A model generated the notes under the pieces. That model saw nothing but the letters and a program-made list of their open reading frames with translations. It was not told the origin of the DNA and made no database searches. The position numbers and the translations under genes were made by a program. Shown piece by piece: positions 16,328 to 24,900 of a DNA stretch of 53,808 nucleotides; positions within the stretch are counted from its first letter, which is position 1; each line of letters begins with the position of its first letter. Source of the DNA: Prevotella sp. (GTDB taxonomy: Bacteria; Bacteroidota; Bacteroidia; Bacteroidales; Bacteroidaceae); the NCBI GenBank assembly GCA_017965475.1, contig JAGCPV010000074.1:1-53808 (forward strand), in the 5' to 3' direction.

Positions 16328-17110
16328 ATGTCACAGAACAAAACAGTCATCAAGGGCTTGGAGCCTGCAGACGCACCAAACGTAGAAGGTGGTGCAAGTG
16401 GTAATTTCTATACCCGTGCCGTACGGCCTAATGCAAAGGGTACAGTTGTTCCAGGTATGGAAGGGGCAGTAACTAATGCAGCAAACATTCCTACTCCCCA
16501 GTCACAACAGAATAAGCCGGCAACAGGAAAGCCTGTTGTAGGATTCCTCTATTCTATTTCTCGCACAGCATTTGGTGAGTACTGGCCCGTACATATCGGT
16601 CAGAACACGATTGGTCAGAACCCAGCCAGCGATATCGTCCTGCCAGAGGGGACTGTGTCTTCAGATCACGCCGTACTAGTGGTTAGAAAGATGAAGAACC
16701 CCGAGAAGGTGATTGCCTCTATCAGCGATGCACGTTCTACGAACGGCACGATGCTGAACGGAGAGAGCCTTGGCTTCTCTGCTGTGGATTGTAAGAATGG
16801 TGACATTATTACAATTGGTGACAACTACGAGCTCCTCCTTGTGCTGGTCGATGCTCCCGCATTAGGCTTGAAGGTGCGCGAGGACTTTATTCCTGTCCAG
16901 ACTGACGGTTTGTCCACAGATGATATTCCTGGTAGTCCTTATACAAATCCAACAAGTCAGACAATCCCAGGCAGTGGCTATGCAGGCCCGATGCCTCCTC
17001 CATTCCCAGGCGGTAGTAGCGTTCCTCTTGCTGGAACAGTAGGTATTGACGGCTCTGCACCCGCAGCAAAGGGCGGAACTGTCGGTATTGACGATCCGAA
17101 GGGATGGTAA
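16328..17110 (+). CDS. Cytoplasmic FHA-domain protein with Thr-rich linear tails
   Basis: A 260-residue soluble protein. A forkhead-associated domain spans about residues 78-165: GQNTIGQNPASDIVLPEGTVSSDHA and DARSTNGTMLNGE carry the phosphothreonine-binding Arg/Ser/Asn-type positions, with the first Arg replaced by Gln in this copy. The N-terminal 45 residues contain Thr-Val motifs (KTVIKG, GTVVPG). The C-terminus contains GTVGIDG and GTVGIDD, which look like kinase target or FHA-docking peptides. It is the first gene of the phospho-signalling island, 15 bases before the first kinase, and is a likely kinase substrate and scaffold. Confidence 0.82.
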   Translation: MSQNKTVIKGLEPADAPNVEGGASGNFYTRAVRPNAKGTVVPGMEGAVTNAANIPTPQSQQNKPATGKPVVGFLYSISRTAFGEYWPVHIGQNTIGQNPASDIVLPEGTVSSDHAVLVVRKMKNPEKVIASISDARSTNGTMLNGESLGFSAVDCKNGDIITIGDNYELLLVLVDAPALGLKVREDFIPVQTDGLSTDDIPGSPYTNPTSQTIPGSGYAGPMPPPFPGGSSVPLAGTVGIDGSAPAAKGGTVGIDDPKGW

Positions 17111-17125
17111 TGAATACTAAAGACA

Positions 17126-18670
17126 ATGGCAAGATATAAGATACAAGGTACAGCCGAAAAGCAACAGGGGATCTACTACGAGTTCGACCCGTCGGAAGAG
17201 CCCCTGGGCGTCGGTGGTATGGGAAAGGTCTATAAAGGTCTCTGCGTGAGCGAGAAGACTGGTATGACCAAATGGGTGGCCATCAAGTTCATGTACGACG
17301 ACCTGCCTCCCCAGGCCATTGAGCGTGCCCGTCGTGAAGCTGCTATCCGTATTCATCATGACAACCTAGTAGAGATGCTGGGTTTCATTGAGACGGATGA
17401 GAGAGGTCCGTTGGGGGAGACGAAGCATCGGTACCATGTAGTCAGTGAGTTGCTCGAAGGTGTCATGCTGGACGACCTGCTGTTAGGGAAACTGACAGAC
17501 CGTAATGGGAATCTTGTGCCTTATGCGCAGAAACTCTATAATGACTTCCAGAAAGACCCCTATTATTTCGCAGTCAACATCATCAGGAATGTATTGTCTG
17601 GTCTGATGGCCCTTCATGATAACGGTTATATCCATCGCGATATTGACCCGACGAACATCATGGTCACCACCGACGGCCGTATTAAACTGATAGACTTTGG
17701 TATCGCCAAGCAGAGACGTTCCCTGACAACCAACGATAAGTCGCTGACGGTGGCTGGCGTGTTTATGGGCAAACCAGAATACGCGGCTCCTGAATTGGTG
17801 CTGGGTGATGTGAAGAGTCAGGATCAGACCACGGATATCTATTCTGTAGGTATCCTCTTCTTCCAGTGTCTGGTTGGTCATCCGCCTTTCGAGGGTGATC
17901 GTCATGAGGTGCTTTCCATGCAGTTGCACTCCAAGATGCCGTTACAGCTTATTAAAAATAAGTACGTGCGGAAGATCGTGGAGACAGCCACAGAGAAAGC
18001 TCGTCCGAAGCGTTATCAGAGTGCTGCGGAGTTCAGGGTGGCTTTGGATCATCTGCCTGCACAGTTGACTGATAACCTCTTTGAGTGGAAACCGGTATAT
18101 ACCATCATTTCTGCCACTGCTGCTGCATGTATTGCTATCCTGCTGACTGTAGTCCTTTGGCCGAAGGGTACTACAAACCCAGAGCCAATGACCAGTTTAG
18201 CGTCAGGATCAGTCGTGAAAAGTGGTGGCTATATTGACGCAATTGCTAAGTTATATAGTACTGAGAGTGCCAAGGACGGCATTGCCGAACTAGAAAAACT
18301 CTCAAGTGCAGGAGATGCCCAGGCAACCTATCTGCTTAGTCGGCTCTATTTCAAGAGCAATGCGGCTCAGGACTTCTGTCCTGACTCGATCGTGAAGATG
18401 CAGTCTAATACGGGTATTGGCATTGACAACGGCAAGGCTCACCAACTTTTGCAGAAGACGATCAAGCAGGATCCGTCTAACTACAGGGCTTTGTTTGAAT
18501 TGGGATGTGACTACTTTGGCGGCGCCAGTCGCGCGTCAGAATACAGTCGTGACCTGAATGAAGCGCTTCGCCTGTTCAAAGAGGCGTTACCATACGCTCA
18601 ACAAGCCAATGATGGTGAGTTTATTAGTCGTATCCAGACGAATATCCAGAAACTGGAAAGTGTCTTGTAA
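17126..18670 (+). CDS. Membrane Ser/Thr protein kinase with atypical HRDxD loop
   Basis: A 514-residue Hanks-type kinase. The kinase domain spans about residues 25-310: glycine loop GVGGMGKVYKG, Lys54 in VAIK, catalytic loop HRDIDPTN (Asp172, Asn177) and Asp190 of DFG. One transmembrane segment lies at about 328-348. The C-terminal 150 residues contain helical Sel1/TPR-like repeats that would lie in the periplasm. The catalytic-loop Lys found in most Ser/Thr kinases (HRDxKxxN) is Asp174 here. The gene is embedded between an FHA protein and a second kinase; a PP2C phosphatase gene follows two genes on. Confidence 0.92.
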   Translation: MARYKIQGTAEKQQGIYYEFDPSEEPLGVGGMGKVYKGLCVSEKTGMTKWVAIKFMYDDLPPQAIERARREAAIRIHHDNLVEMLGFIETDERGPLGETKHRYHVVSELLEGVMLDDLLLGKLTDRNGNLVPYAQKLYNDFQKDPYYFAVNIIRNVLSGLMALHDNGYIHRDIDPTNIMVTTDGRIKLIDFGIAKQRRSLTTNDKSLTVAGVFMGKPEYAAPELVLGDVKSQDQTTDIYSVGILFFQCLVGHPPFEGDRHEVLSMQLHSKMPLQLIKNKYVRKIVETATEKARPKRYQSAAEFRVALDHLPAQLTDNLFEWKPVYTIISATAAACIAILLTVVLWPKGTTNPEPMTSLASGSVVKSGGYIDAIAKLYSTESAKDGIAELEKLSSAGDAQATYLLSRLYFKSNAAQDFCPDSIVKMQSNTGIGIDNGKAHQLLQKTIKQDPSNYRALFELGCDYFGGASRASEYSRDLNEALRLFKEALPYAQQANDGEFISRIQTNIQKLESVL

Positions 18671-18679
18671 CTAAAAACA

Positions 18680-19624
18680 ATGACTATGGCAACAATGCAG
18701 ACAGTCGTACAGCGTCCAGGTGATCCGAATATCTACCTGTATGCAATGGGGGAATGGTACTGCTATAACCCTCAGATTCCACCGTTGGGCAGCGGAGCTA
18801 TGGGTGATGTCTATCGTGGATACAGGTGCAGCAACGGCTCTGTAATCGCGGTGAAGCGTGTTAAGGATGCCTATGCCAATAACAAGATGATCCGTGAGCG
18901 TGCGCGACAGGAAGCCTCTTTGGCTTTCCGTCACCCGAATCTCGTGGAGATGATCGGTTGTTGTGAGTATGCACCTGATTCCGGTCCCATTTTCTTGCTC
19001 AGCCATTATGTGGAAGGTATAGAAATCGACGAGTTTGTCAAGAGCCTGTCAGGAGCAGCCAACAGAGTGGAGGTGATCTGCAATGCCGTCTGTTCCGTTT
19101 TGGACGCCTTGGACTATGTCCATTCCCGGGGTGTGGTTCATCGCGACATCAAACCCTCCAACATTATGATTGAGAAGGGATCTAATGTCAGATTGATGGA
19201 CTTGGGTATTGCCCGTATGAATGGTGGTAATAAGTTCTCATCCTATGGATTCATTGGCACACCAGAATATTCTGCCCCGGAACAGATCCTTCGTGAGCAG
19301 AATGGTGCCAGTGTTCAGATCAACGCCACGACAGATATCTATTCTCTGGGTATCACGATGTACGAGCTGTTGGCAGGTGTCAACCCGATGGCCTGTCAGG
19401 CAGAGGCGGAGACGCTTGCTAAGCAGATGAAGATGCAGTTGCCGACAAGTCCTGAGATTCCGAGGAAATTGATGCGAGTCATCTGGAAGGCAACGGATAA
19501 GGAACAAAGCCGTCGCTATCAGACAGCACTGGAATTCAAGAATGCCATCAAGGATTCCTTACTGCCTGATCCATCACCCATGGAGCGGTTCCTCCAGTGG
19601 TTTAAAGATCATTTTAATGTATAA
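18680..19624 (+). CDS. Soluble Ser/Thr protein kinase
   Basis: A 314-residue kinase without a membrane segment. It has the glycine loop LGSGAMGDVYRG, the Lys in VIAVKRV, HRDIKPSN (Asp156, Lys158, Asn161) and Asp174 in MDLGIAR, so the DFG motif reads DLG, a tolerated variant. The APE-like PEYSAPEQ and DIYSLGITMYELLAG complete the fold. Alternative ATGs occur at 18686 and 18695. It sits 9 bases after the membrane kinase and 17 bases before the PP2C phosphatase. This is the more canonical of the two kinases. Confidence 0.93.
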   Translation: MTMATMQTVVQRPGDPNIYLYAMGEWYCYNPQIPPLGSGAMGDVYRGYRCSNGSVIAVKRVKDAYANNKMIRERARQEASLAFRHPNLVEMIGCCEYAPDSGPIFLLSHYVEGIEIDEFVKSLSGAANRVEVICNAVCSVLDALDYVHSRGVVHRDIKPSNIMIEKGSNVRLMDLGIARMNGGNKFSSYGFIGTPEYSAPEQILREQNGASVQINATTDIYSLGITMYELLAGVNPMACQAEAETLAKQMKMQLPTSPEIPRKLMRVIWKATDKEQSRRYQTALEFKNAIKDSLLPDPSPMERFLQWFKDHFNV

Positions 19625-19641
19625 CAACCTAACAACAATTT

Positions 19642-20652
19642 ATGGAATTACAACAACTACATAGGGAAGAAAACGATATCGTTGCTGGATTTGCGGAATC
19701 CCGTATAGGCGGCAGACCGGAGAACCAGGACTCCTATGGTGCCATGTACACCAACAGGGGGTTTCTTGTGACCGTCTGTGACGGCATGGGAGGAGGTCCT
19801 GGTGGAAAGACGGCATCGTCCATTGCTGTGAACGAGATTCTGGCAGGCATCTGCGAGGCCGCAGCAGACGAGACGGTGGCAAATGTCATCATCAAGGCTG
19901 TTCGGCGGGCTAATATGGCCATCATTGAGGCAGGTAACGAGAATCCCGAGTTGAAAGGCATGGGATCCACGGCCACTGTGTTGCTGATCTCCAAGGAGTC
20001 TGCCCATGTGGCCCATGTGGGTGATAGCCGTGTCTATCAGTTCCGTGGGAAGAGGAAGATATTCCGTACCTACGACCACTCGATGGTGTTCGACCTCGTG
20101 AAACAGAAGGTGATCACGGAGGAACAGGCCCGCTTGTCCGCCCAGTCGAATGTCATCACCCGAGCCCTTGGTATGAAGCCTGATGTGGAAGTTGAAGTCC
20201 ATGAATTGCCATACAAGAAAGGAGATAGGTTTATCCTCTGTTCCGATGGTATTCATGGTACTATGCCAGAACCCGAATTCATCAAGATGGCAACAATGTC
20301 AGGTTCCATAGGTACCATTACTGATAACATTGCAACCACAGTGGATAACATGGGTCACACAAATGGTGGAGGTCATGATAACCTGACGATTGCTATTGTA
20401 GAAACAAATTCTAATTCTAAACTAAAAGCCAAGATGACAAAGAAAGCCAGAATCATTATCCTTGTGTTAGCAATCATCTGTGTTTTAAGTATCTTCCTGA
20501 ACATTTTCCAGGCAGTTAGTTGTTCTAATCCGAAGCCAATTCAGGATAGTATTACAGTAACAAATGATTCAATAAATAAGAAAATTGACAATCTTTATTC
20601 GCAGCCAGCGCAGGATGTGGTTAATCCCAAACAGAATCCTAAACAAAAATAA
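19642..20652 (+). CDS. PP2C-family protein phosphatase with C-terminal membrane anchor
   Basis: A 336-residue protein. Residues 1-255 are a PP2C (PPM) domain with all metal-binding motifs: RPENQDS, CDGMGGGPGG, HVGDSRVYQFR, SDGIHG and GGHDNLTIAIV. A transmembrane helix follows at about residues 267-290, then a short polar tail rich in Lys/Asn/Gln. It should remove phosphate from Ser/Thr residues added by the two kinases encoded directly upstream, at the cytoplasmic face of the inner membrane. Confidence 0.95.
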   Translation: MELQQLHREENDIVAGFAESRIGGRPENQDSYGAMYTNRGFLVTVCDGMGGGPGGKTASSIAVNEILAGICEAAADETVANVIIKAVRRANMAIIEAGNENPELKGMGSTATVLLISKESAHVAHVGDSRVYQFRGKRKIFRTYDHSMVFDLVKQKVITEEQARLSAQSNVITRALGMKPDVEVEVHELPYKKGDRFILCSDGIHGTMPEPEFIKMATMSGSIGTITDNIATTVDNMGHTNGGGHDNLTIAIVETNSNSKLKAKMTKKARIIILVLAIICVLSIFLNIFQAVSCSNPKPIQDSITVTNDSINKKIDNLYSQPAQDVVNPKQNPKQK

Positions 20653-20657
20653 ATAGT

Positions 20658-21260
20658 ATGAAAGTATATTCTATTGGAAGAGAAGAGAGTTGCGACATCA
20701 TCATTGATGACAGGACTGACGTGATTAGTCGTCGTCATGCAGCTTTGAATGTGACTTCGATGGGTAAGATGACCATCGTGGATTATAGCCATAACGGTAC
20801 CTATGTCAATGGTATCCGCATCTCCCCTAACGTCCCAGTCCCAGTGACGCGCAAGGATAATATATCCTTTGCCCATGTTGCCCGGTTAGACTGGCATGTG
20901 ATTCCTAACACACAGGCCAAGATTATTCGTTATGCAATTTTGGCGGTGGTTGCCGTCTTGTTGGTCATTGGTGGAGTTTGGGGATACAAGTCCTTTAGTG
21001 GCGGCTCTGGTTCAGAGACACCGGTACCTCAGGAGGCGGTGGCTGATAGTACACTGACCCAAAAACCTGATACGCTGACCCAGAAACCTGATACGCTGAA
21101 ACAGGACAAAGACACCTTGAAACAGGATTCTGTGCAGATAATACAGATTAAACGGAAGGCACCTGCAGGCAAGCCAGGAAAAGATACTGGTAAGGGCAAG
21201 AAAGATGCTCCTAAGAAAGAAGAGCCCAAACAGGAAGAGGCTCCGACGAGATTCCGATAA
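20658..21260 (+). CDS. FHA-domain protein with single membrane segment and repetitive tail
   Basis: A 200-residue protein. An N-terminal FHA domain (about 1-75) shows SIGREESCDIIIDDRTDVISRRHAAL and YSHNGTYVNGIRI, retaining the Arg, Ser-Arg-Arg-His and Asn positions that bind phosphothreonine. A transmembrane helix lies at about 92-115. The remaining tail contains tandem DTLTQKP / DTLKQDK units, then a Lys/Pro/Glu-rich stretch. Topology predicts FHA in the cytoplasm and the tail in the periplasm. It is 5 bases after the phosphatase gene. Confidence 0.85.
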   Translation: MKVYSIGREESCDIIIDDRTDVISRRHAALNVTSMGKMTIVDYSHNGTYVNGIRISPNVPVPVTRKDNISFAHVARLDWHVIPNTQAKIIRYAILAVVAVLLVIGGVWGYKSFSGGSGSETPVPQEAVADSTLTQKPDTLTQKPDTLKQDKDTLKQDSVQIIQIKRKAPAGKPGKDTGKGKKDAPKKEEPKQEEAPTRFR

Positions 21261-21288
21261 AAACATTAATAACTAAAACTATAAGAAT

Positions 21289-22902
21289 ATGAGATTATTG
21301 AAGATTGGCCGCGATGCAAGTAACGACATCGTTTTACGCAGTGAAAGAGTAAGTTCACTCCATGCTGAGATTACTTTAATGGATAGTGGTGATATCCTGT
21401 TGGAAGACAGGGGTAGCCAAAATGGAACGTTCATTCAGAACACACCGATTAAACCAGGCAAGCCCGTCAATATCAGACGTGGTGATGCGATCCGCTTTGC
21501 AGATGTGGAGCTCCAGTGGAGTCAGGTTCCTATGCCAGAGGATAACTCTGCTTATAAGGCCATTTTTGGCATTGGTTCCCACCTGAACAATGACATTCAG
21601 CTCACTGGTGATACCGTGAGCCGTTACCATGCTGCAGTTAAGATTGGCAAAGATAATAAGGTATATCTTATTGATCATAGTAAGAATGGTACGACAGTGG
21701 ATGGCCAGAGAATCACGCCCAACACGCCAGTCCGCATTAAGAAATCGAGTGCGATTGTCTGTGGTCGTGTGCCTGCTCCCAAACCTCTCCCTATTCCATG
21801 GCCGTCATCTATCTGGAAAACAATCCTCACTGCAGCCGCTGCTATCTTGATTCTTGCTGGTATTGGCTTTGGTGCTTATAAGCTCATTGGAGGTTCTCAA
21901 AAGTCTTCCGACAAGGAGTTGTATGCTCGATTTAATCATGCTGTAGTGATGTTGGTGGGTATTTATCACTTTGAGGTAGAAGTTGGAGATTGGAGCGCAG
22001 CGCAGTTCCAGCAATATAATCAGGTATGTGAGCAGATCTATCAAATCAATAAGGAAGATCTGAGAGTTCCACCACAAGTCCTGATAGATGGAAGTGGCAA
22101 ACCAATTCTTGCAAGTGGTGTCTCTTCACAAGACTTGATTAATGCATTCAATAAACAGGGTTCGTATGGTGGAACAGGTTTCTTCATTTCAAAAGATGGC
22201 CAGCTCATCACCAATCTTCACGTTGTGAAACCGTGGCTTGAATCCAATATGACAGAACTACTTCAGGATGAGTTCTCAAAGAGAATCGCCAAGTATGTAG
22301 ATTTTATTTCTAATTATACGTTAGCAACAAGTGGAGTTGCTGGTGGTATTCTTGCACCAAGTGAGATGTCTGCCTACATTTCAAAGGTAAAGGTGAAGGG
22401 CGTTCTCGACTATGTAGCATTGATTCCCAATGGAATGATTTATGACCCAGATAACATTATCAAGTGTAGGGTGTTGTCAGCCGGCAATGATCTGAATAAG
22501 GATGTGGCTCTGATCCAGACGATTAATAAGCAGTTGCCAACAGGTGATTGCACTACTATCAACGTGACGGATAGTATGGATGTTAATGACGCAGCACTCA
22601 CCGTAGGTGAACATATCTATACTTTAGGATTCCCCATGTTGACTTCTCTTCAGGACCTAAGTGCTAAGGATGGTATTCAGTTGTTGGCCCGTGGCGGTAG
22701 TATCACACAGATCTTAAATGAGTATCTTTTTGGTTTTGATGCTGCCTCTTACGGTGGAGCAAGTGGATCGCCTATATTCAATGATAAGGGAATGTTAGTT
22801 GGTATTCTTAATTCAGGAGCTAGGGCAACCCAAGGCTTTAACTATGGTGTAAAGGCTAAATATATTAAAGAGTTGTTAGAGTCTCCTCATAACGTAGAAT
22901 AA
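21289..22902 (+). CDS. FHA-FHA-transmembrane-trypsin-like serine protease fusion
   Basis: A 537-residue protein with four parts. Two FHA domains come first (about 1-75: IGRDASNDIVL, RVSSLHAEI, GSQNGTFI; about 88-160: IGSHLNNDIQL, TVSRYHAAV, HSKNGTTVDG). A transmembrane helix lies at about 182-203. A chymotrypsin-fold protease fills 205-537, with His311 in ITNLHVV, Asp405 in DVALI and Ser492 in GGASGSP, so the triad is intact. The FHA pair faces the cytoplasm and the protease the periplasm. This would couple kinase activity to proteolysis across the inner membrane. Confidence 0.9.
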   Translation: MRLLKIGRDASNDIVLRSERVSSLHAEITLMDSGDILLEDRGSQNGTFIQNTPIKPGKPVNIRRGDAIRFADVELQWSQVPMPEDNSAYKAIFGIGSHLNNDIQLTGDTVSRYHAAVKIGKDNKVYLIDHSKNGTTVDGQRITPNTPVRIKKSSAIVCGRVPAPKPLPIPWPSSIWKTILTAAAAILILAGIGFGAYKLIGGSQKSSDKELYARFNHAVVMLVGIYHFEVEVGDWSAAQFQQYNQVCEQIYQINKEDLRVPPQVLIDGSGKPILASGVSSQDLINAFNKQGSYGGTGFFISKDGQLITNLHVVKPWLESNMTELLQDEFSKRIAKYVDFISNYTLATSGVAGGILAPSEMSAYISKVKVKGVLDYVALIPNGMIYDPDNIIKCRVLSAGNDLNKDVALIQTINKQLPTGDCTTINVTDSMDVNDAALTVGEHIYTLGFPMLTSLQDLSAKDGIQLLARGGSITQILNEYLFGFDAASYGGASGSPIFNDKGMLVGILNSGARATQGFNYGVKAKYIKELLESPHNVE

Positions 22903-22905
22903 ACA

Positions 22906-24180
22906 ATGAAGAAATTACTATTATCTACTATATTTGCATTTGCCATCGTTACGGTGGCAAATGCAATTGTAACCCAGAAGGTGGTCCTGAGAGATGGATC
23001 AGTCCTCTATGGGTATATCCAACAGCAGGATGGCAAGGGTCAACTGACCATCCATACTGACAGTGCGTTGATCAGCATCAGCGGGAAGAAAGTTGCTGAT
23101 ATCAAACCATCTCCTGTGGCTGTGAATGAATTAACACCCGTCTGGAAAATCTGGGCAGAAAATCACGATGCCTACGACAACGTTAATGGCAAGAAGACAC
23201 TGACTCTTTCTAAGGTCTTCTTTAAGAAAGACTCCATTGCTAACCCCAACCAGACGACAGCAGACGTGAAGGTGTTGGAGGAGGGAGCCATTGTGAGGTA
23301 TCTGGAGTTGACACCCAGTGTCTATTTTATCAAATGGAAGGAGATTCTCACGATTCAGGCAGAGCAGCGCTCCAAGACCGACTTGTCTGGTATTGACAGG
23401 GTTTATAAACTGAAGAACGGCACTACTGAGAAAGGTCAGTACGCCGGTGAGACAGAGAATCTGCTGAAGCTCTATGTTGGTAAGCTCAAAGTCAAATCGT
23501 TTGACATCAACGATGTGGTGAAGTACGAGTATCTCCCGATTAATCCGAATCAGGACATCTTTGCTCAGAGCGAACTGCTGGATATCATCAAGACCCGTGG
23601 TGGCGAGGAGATTAAGGGCATTATCGTAGAACAGAGCTATGAAGGAAAGACAAATGCCGAGAATTACTTCAAGATTCAGACAGGCAAGGAAGCAGCTCTG
23701 ACGAGAGAAGTAAAGGTCTCAGACATCGTAGAAGTGCGTAAGACGGACAATCCAGATTACCAGCCACAATCAGATATCCTGTTGGATGAGGGAGATGTAT
23801 ATGTCAACCGTCAGAAAACTTTATGGTTAGGTGTTAAGGAACAGGCGAAGAATGATATTCTACAGTTGGATAGCATTAATACTGATATTGTAATAGCTCT
23901 GGATGCGGAAGGCAAGGCTATAGTAGCAGTAGAATACTGGTCTGAGAAGAATGATGGTGCCAAGAAGTTCCAGTTGGTCAAGGTCTCCAAAGAAAAAAAC
24001 AAGAAGAATGTCATTTATGGATTCACCTATAAGGATCTGGCCACGTCAAATTATCCATCTACAGAGCCGAAGACAAGTGTGAACCATACGACGAGGGTGG
24101 AATATACCATTCGCGCTAAGGGTGGTTATGCCCTGTATGACGCTCAGCAACACAAGGCCGTCACTTTCATGGTTAAATAA
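22906..24180 (+). CDS. Secreted protein of unknown function in the phospho-signalling island
   Basis: A 424-residue protein with a clear signal peptide (MKKLLLSTIFAFAIVTVANA). The rest is polar and beta-rich, with repeated short units of the type LRDGSVLYGYI, LKNGTTEKGQYAG and TRGGEEIKGIIVEQ, each followed 25-40 residues later by an I-x-D-V/I-V-x-[KE]-Y/R turn. This suggests several copies of one small beta module. No catalytic motif is recognised. It begins 3 bases after the FHA-protease gene, so the two are probably co-translated; it could be the periplasmic substrate or inhibitor of that protease. Confidence 0.7.
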   Translation: MKKLLLSTIFAFAIVTVANAIVTQKVVLRDGSVLYGYIQQQDGKGQLTIHTDSALISISGKKVADIKPSPVAVNELTPVWKIWAENHDAYDNVNGKKTLTLSKVFFKKDSIANPNQTTADVKVLEEGAIVRYLELTPSVYFIKWKEILTIQAEQRSKTDLSGIDRVYKLKNGTTEKGQYAGETENLLKLYVGKLKVKSFDINDVVKYEYLPINPNQDIFAQSELLDIIKTRGGEEIKGIIVEQSYEGKTNAENYFKIQTGKEAALTREVKVSDIVEVRKTDNPDYQPQSDILLDEGDVYVNRQKTLWLGVKEQAKNDILQLDSINTDIVIALDAEGKAIVAVEYWSEKNDGAKKFQLVKVSKEKNKKNVIYGFTYKDLATSNYPSTEPKTSVNHTTRVEYTIRAKGGYALYDAQQHKAVTFMVK

Positions 24181-24204
24181 GAATAGTTGAAGTAAATTGC
24201 CCCA

Positions 24205-24900
24205 ATGACATTAAGGGAAATCTCTATAGGACGCTCGAAAAACAGTGACATCTTCCTTGATGAAAACTGTATCTATGCCAGTTCAAACCATGGCACGATC
24301 TATTGTGACGGTGGTCAGCTGATGTTCCGCGACACCAGCAGTAACGGTACATTGATCAACAATGTCATGGTGAAGCATCAGGTGGTACCCATCAACAGGG
24401 GAGATGTCATCCTTGCAGCAGGTCAGTACCAGATCAATTGGTATCAGATAGATATGTTCTTTCCGCCTTCTGAACTCCAGCAGACACCGCCAAGAACAGC
24501 CATCGGTTCGCCGCAGATGCCACCACAGATGCCACCGCCTCCTCCTATGGGGGCACCCGTGCAGTCGTCTGTGTCACCACAGGTGCCGAATCTGTCAAAA
24601 TGGAACTGGGGCGCCTTTGGACTCTATCCAATCTGGGGATTCTTTAATGGTTGTTGGTGGGCATTCTTCGTGTGGCTGTTCCTTGGATGGTGCTTCCTGA
24701 TACCGAATATCGTGTTTGGTATCAATGGCACGAAGTGGGCATGGCAGAACCGTTCTTGGATCAGTGTCGAAGATTTCAATCACACCCAGTCTGTCTGGGG
24801 GACGGTGGCTATTATCCTGATCTGTATTGGCCTTGTTTCCACGTTCCTGATATTTATCTTCTATCTGGCCATATTTCTTGGTTTTTTAAATAGTTTATGA
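24205..24900 (+). CDS. FHA-domain integral membrane protein
   Basis: A 231-residue protein. An FHA domain occupies about residues 1-78 (ISIGRSKNSDIFLDEN, SSNHGTI, DTSSNGTLINN). A Pro/Met-rich linker (PQMPPQMPPPPPMG) follows, and then a hydrophobic region with WNWGAFGLYPIWGFFNG and two or three membrane helices through the C-terminus. The aromatic NWGAF-type segment occurs in small bacterial membrane proteins of unknown role. Its stop overlaps the start of the WG-repeat gene by ATGA, so translation is coupled. Confidence 0.8.
   Translation: MTLREISIGRSKNSDIFLDENCIYASSNHGTIYCDGGQLMFRDTSSNGTLINNVMVKHQVVPINRGDVILAAGQYQINWYQIDMFFPPSELQQTPPRTAIGSPQMPPQMPPPPPMGAPVQSSVSPQVPNLSKWNWGAFGLYPIWGFFNGCWWAFFVWLFLGWCFLIPNIVFGINGTKWAWQNRSWISVEDFNHTQSVWGTVAIILICIGLVSTFLIFIFYLAIFLGFLNSL

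Noticed and set aside
18680-19624. Second kinase as a pseudokinase because of DLG
   Set aside because: Lys, HRD, Asn and Asp of the metal-binding motif are all present. DLG is a common tolerated variant.
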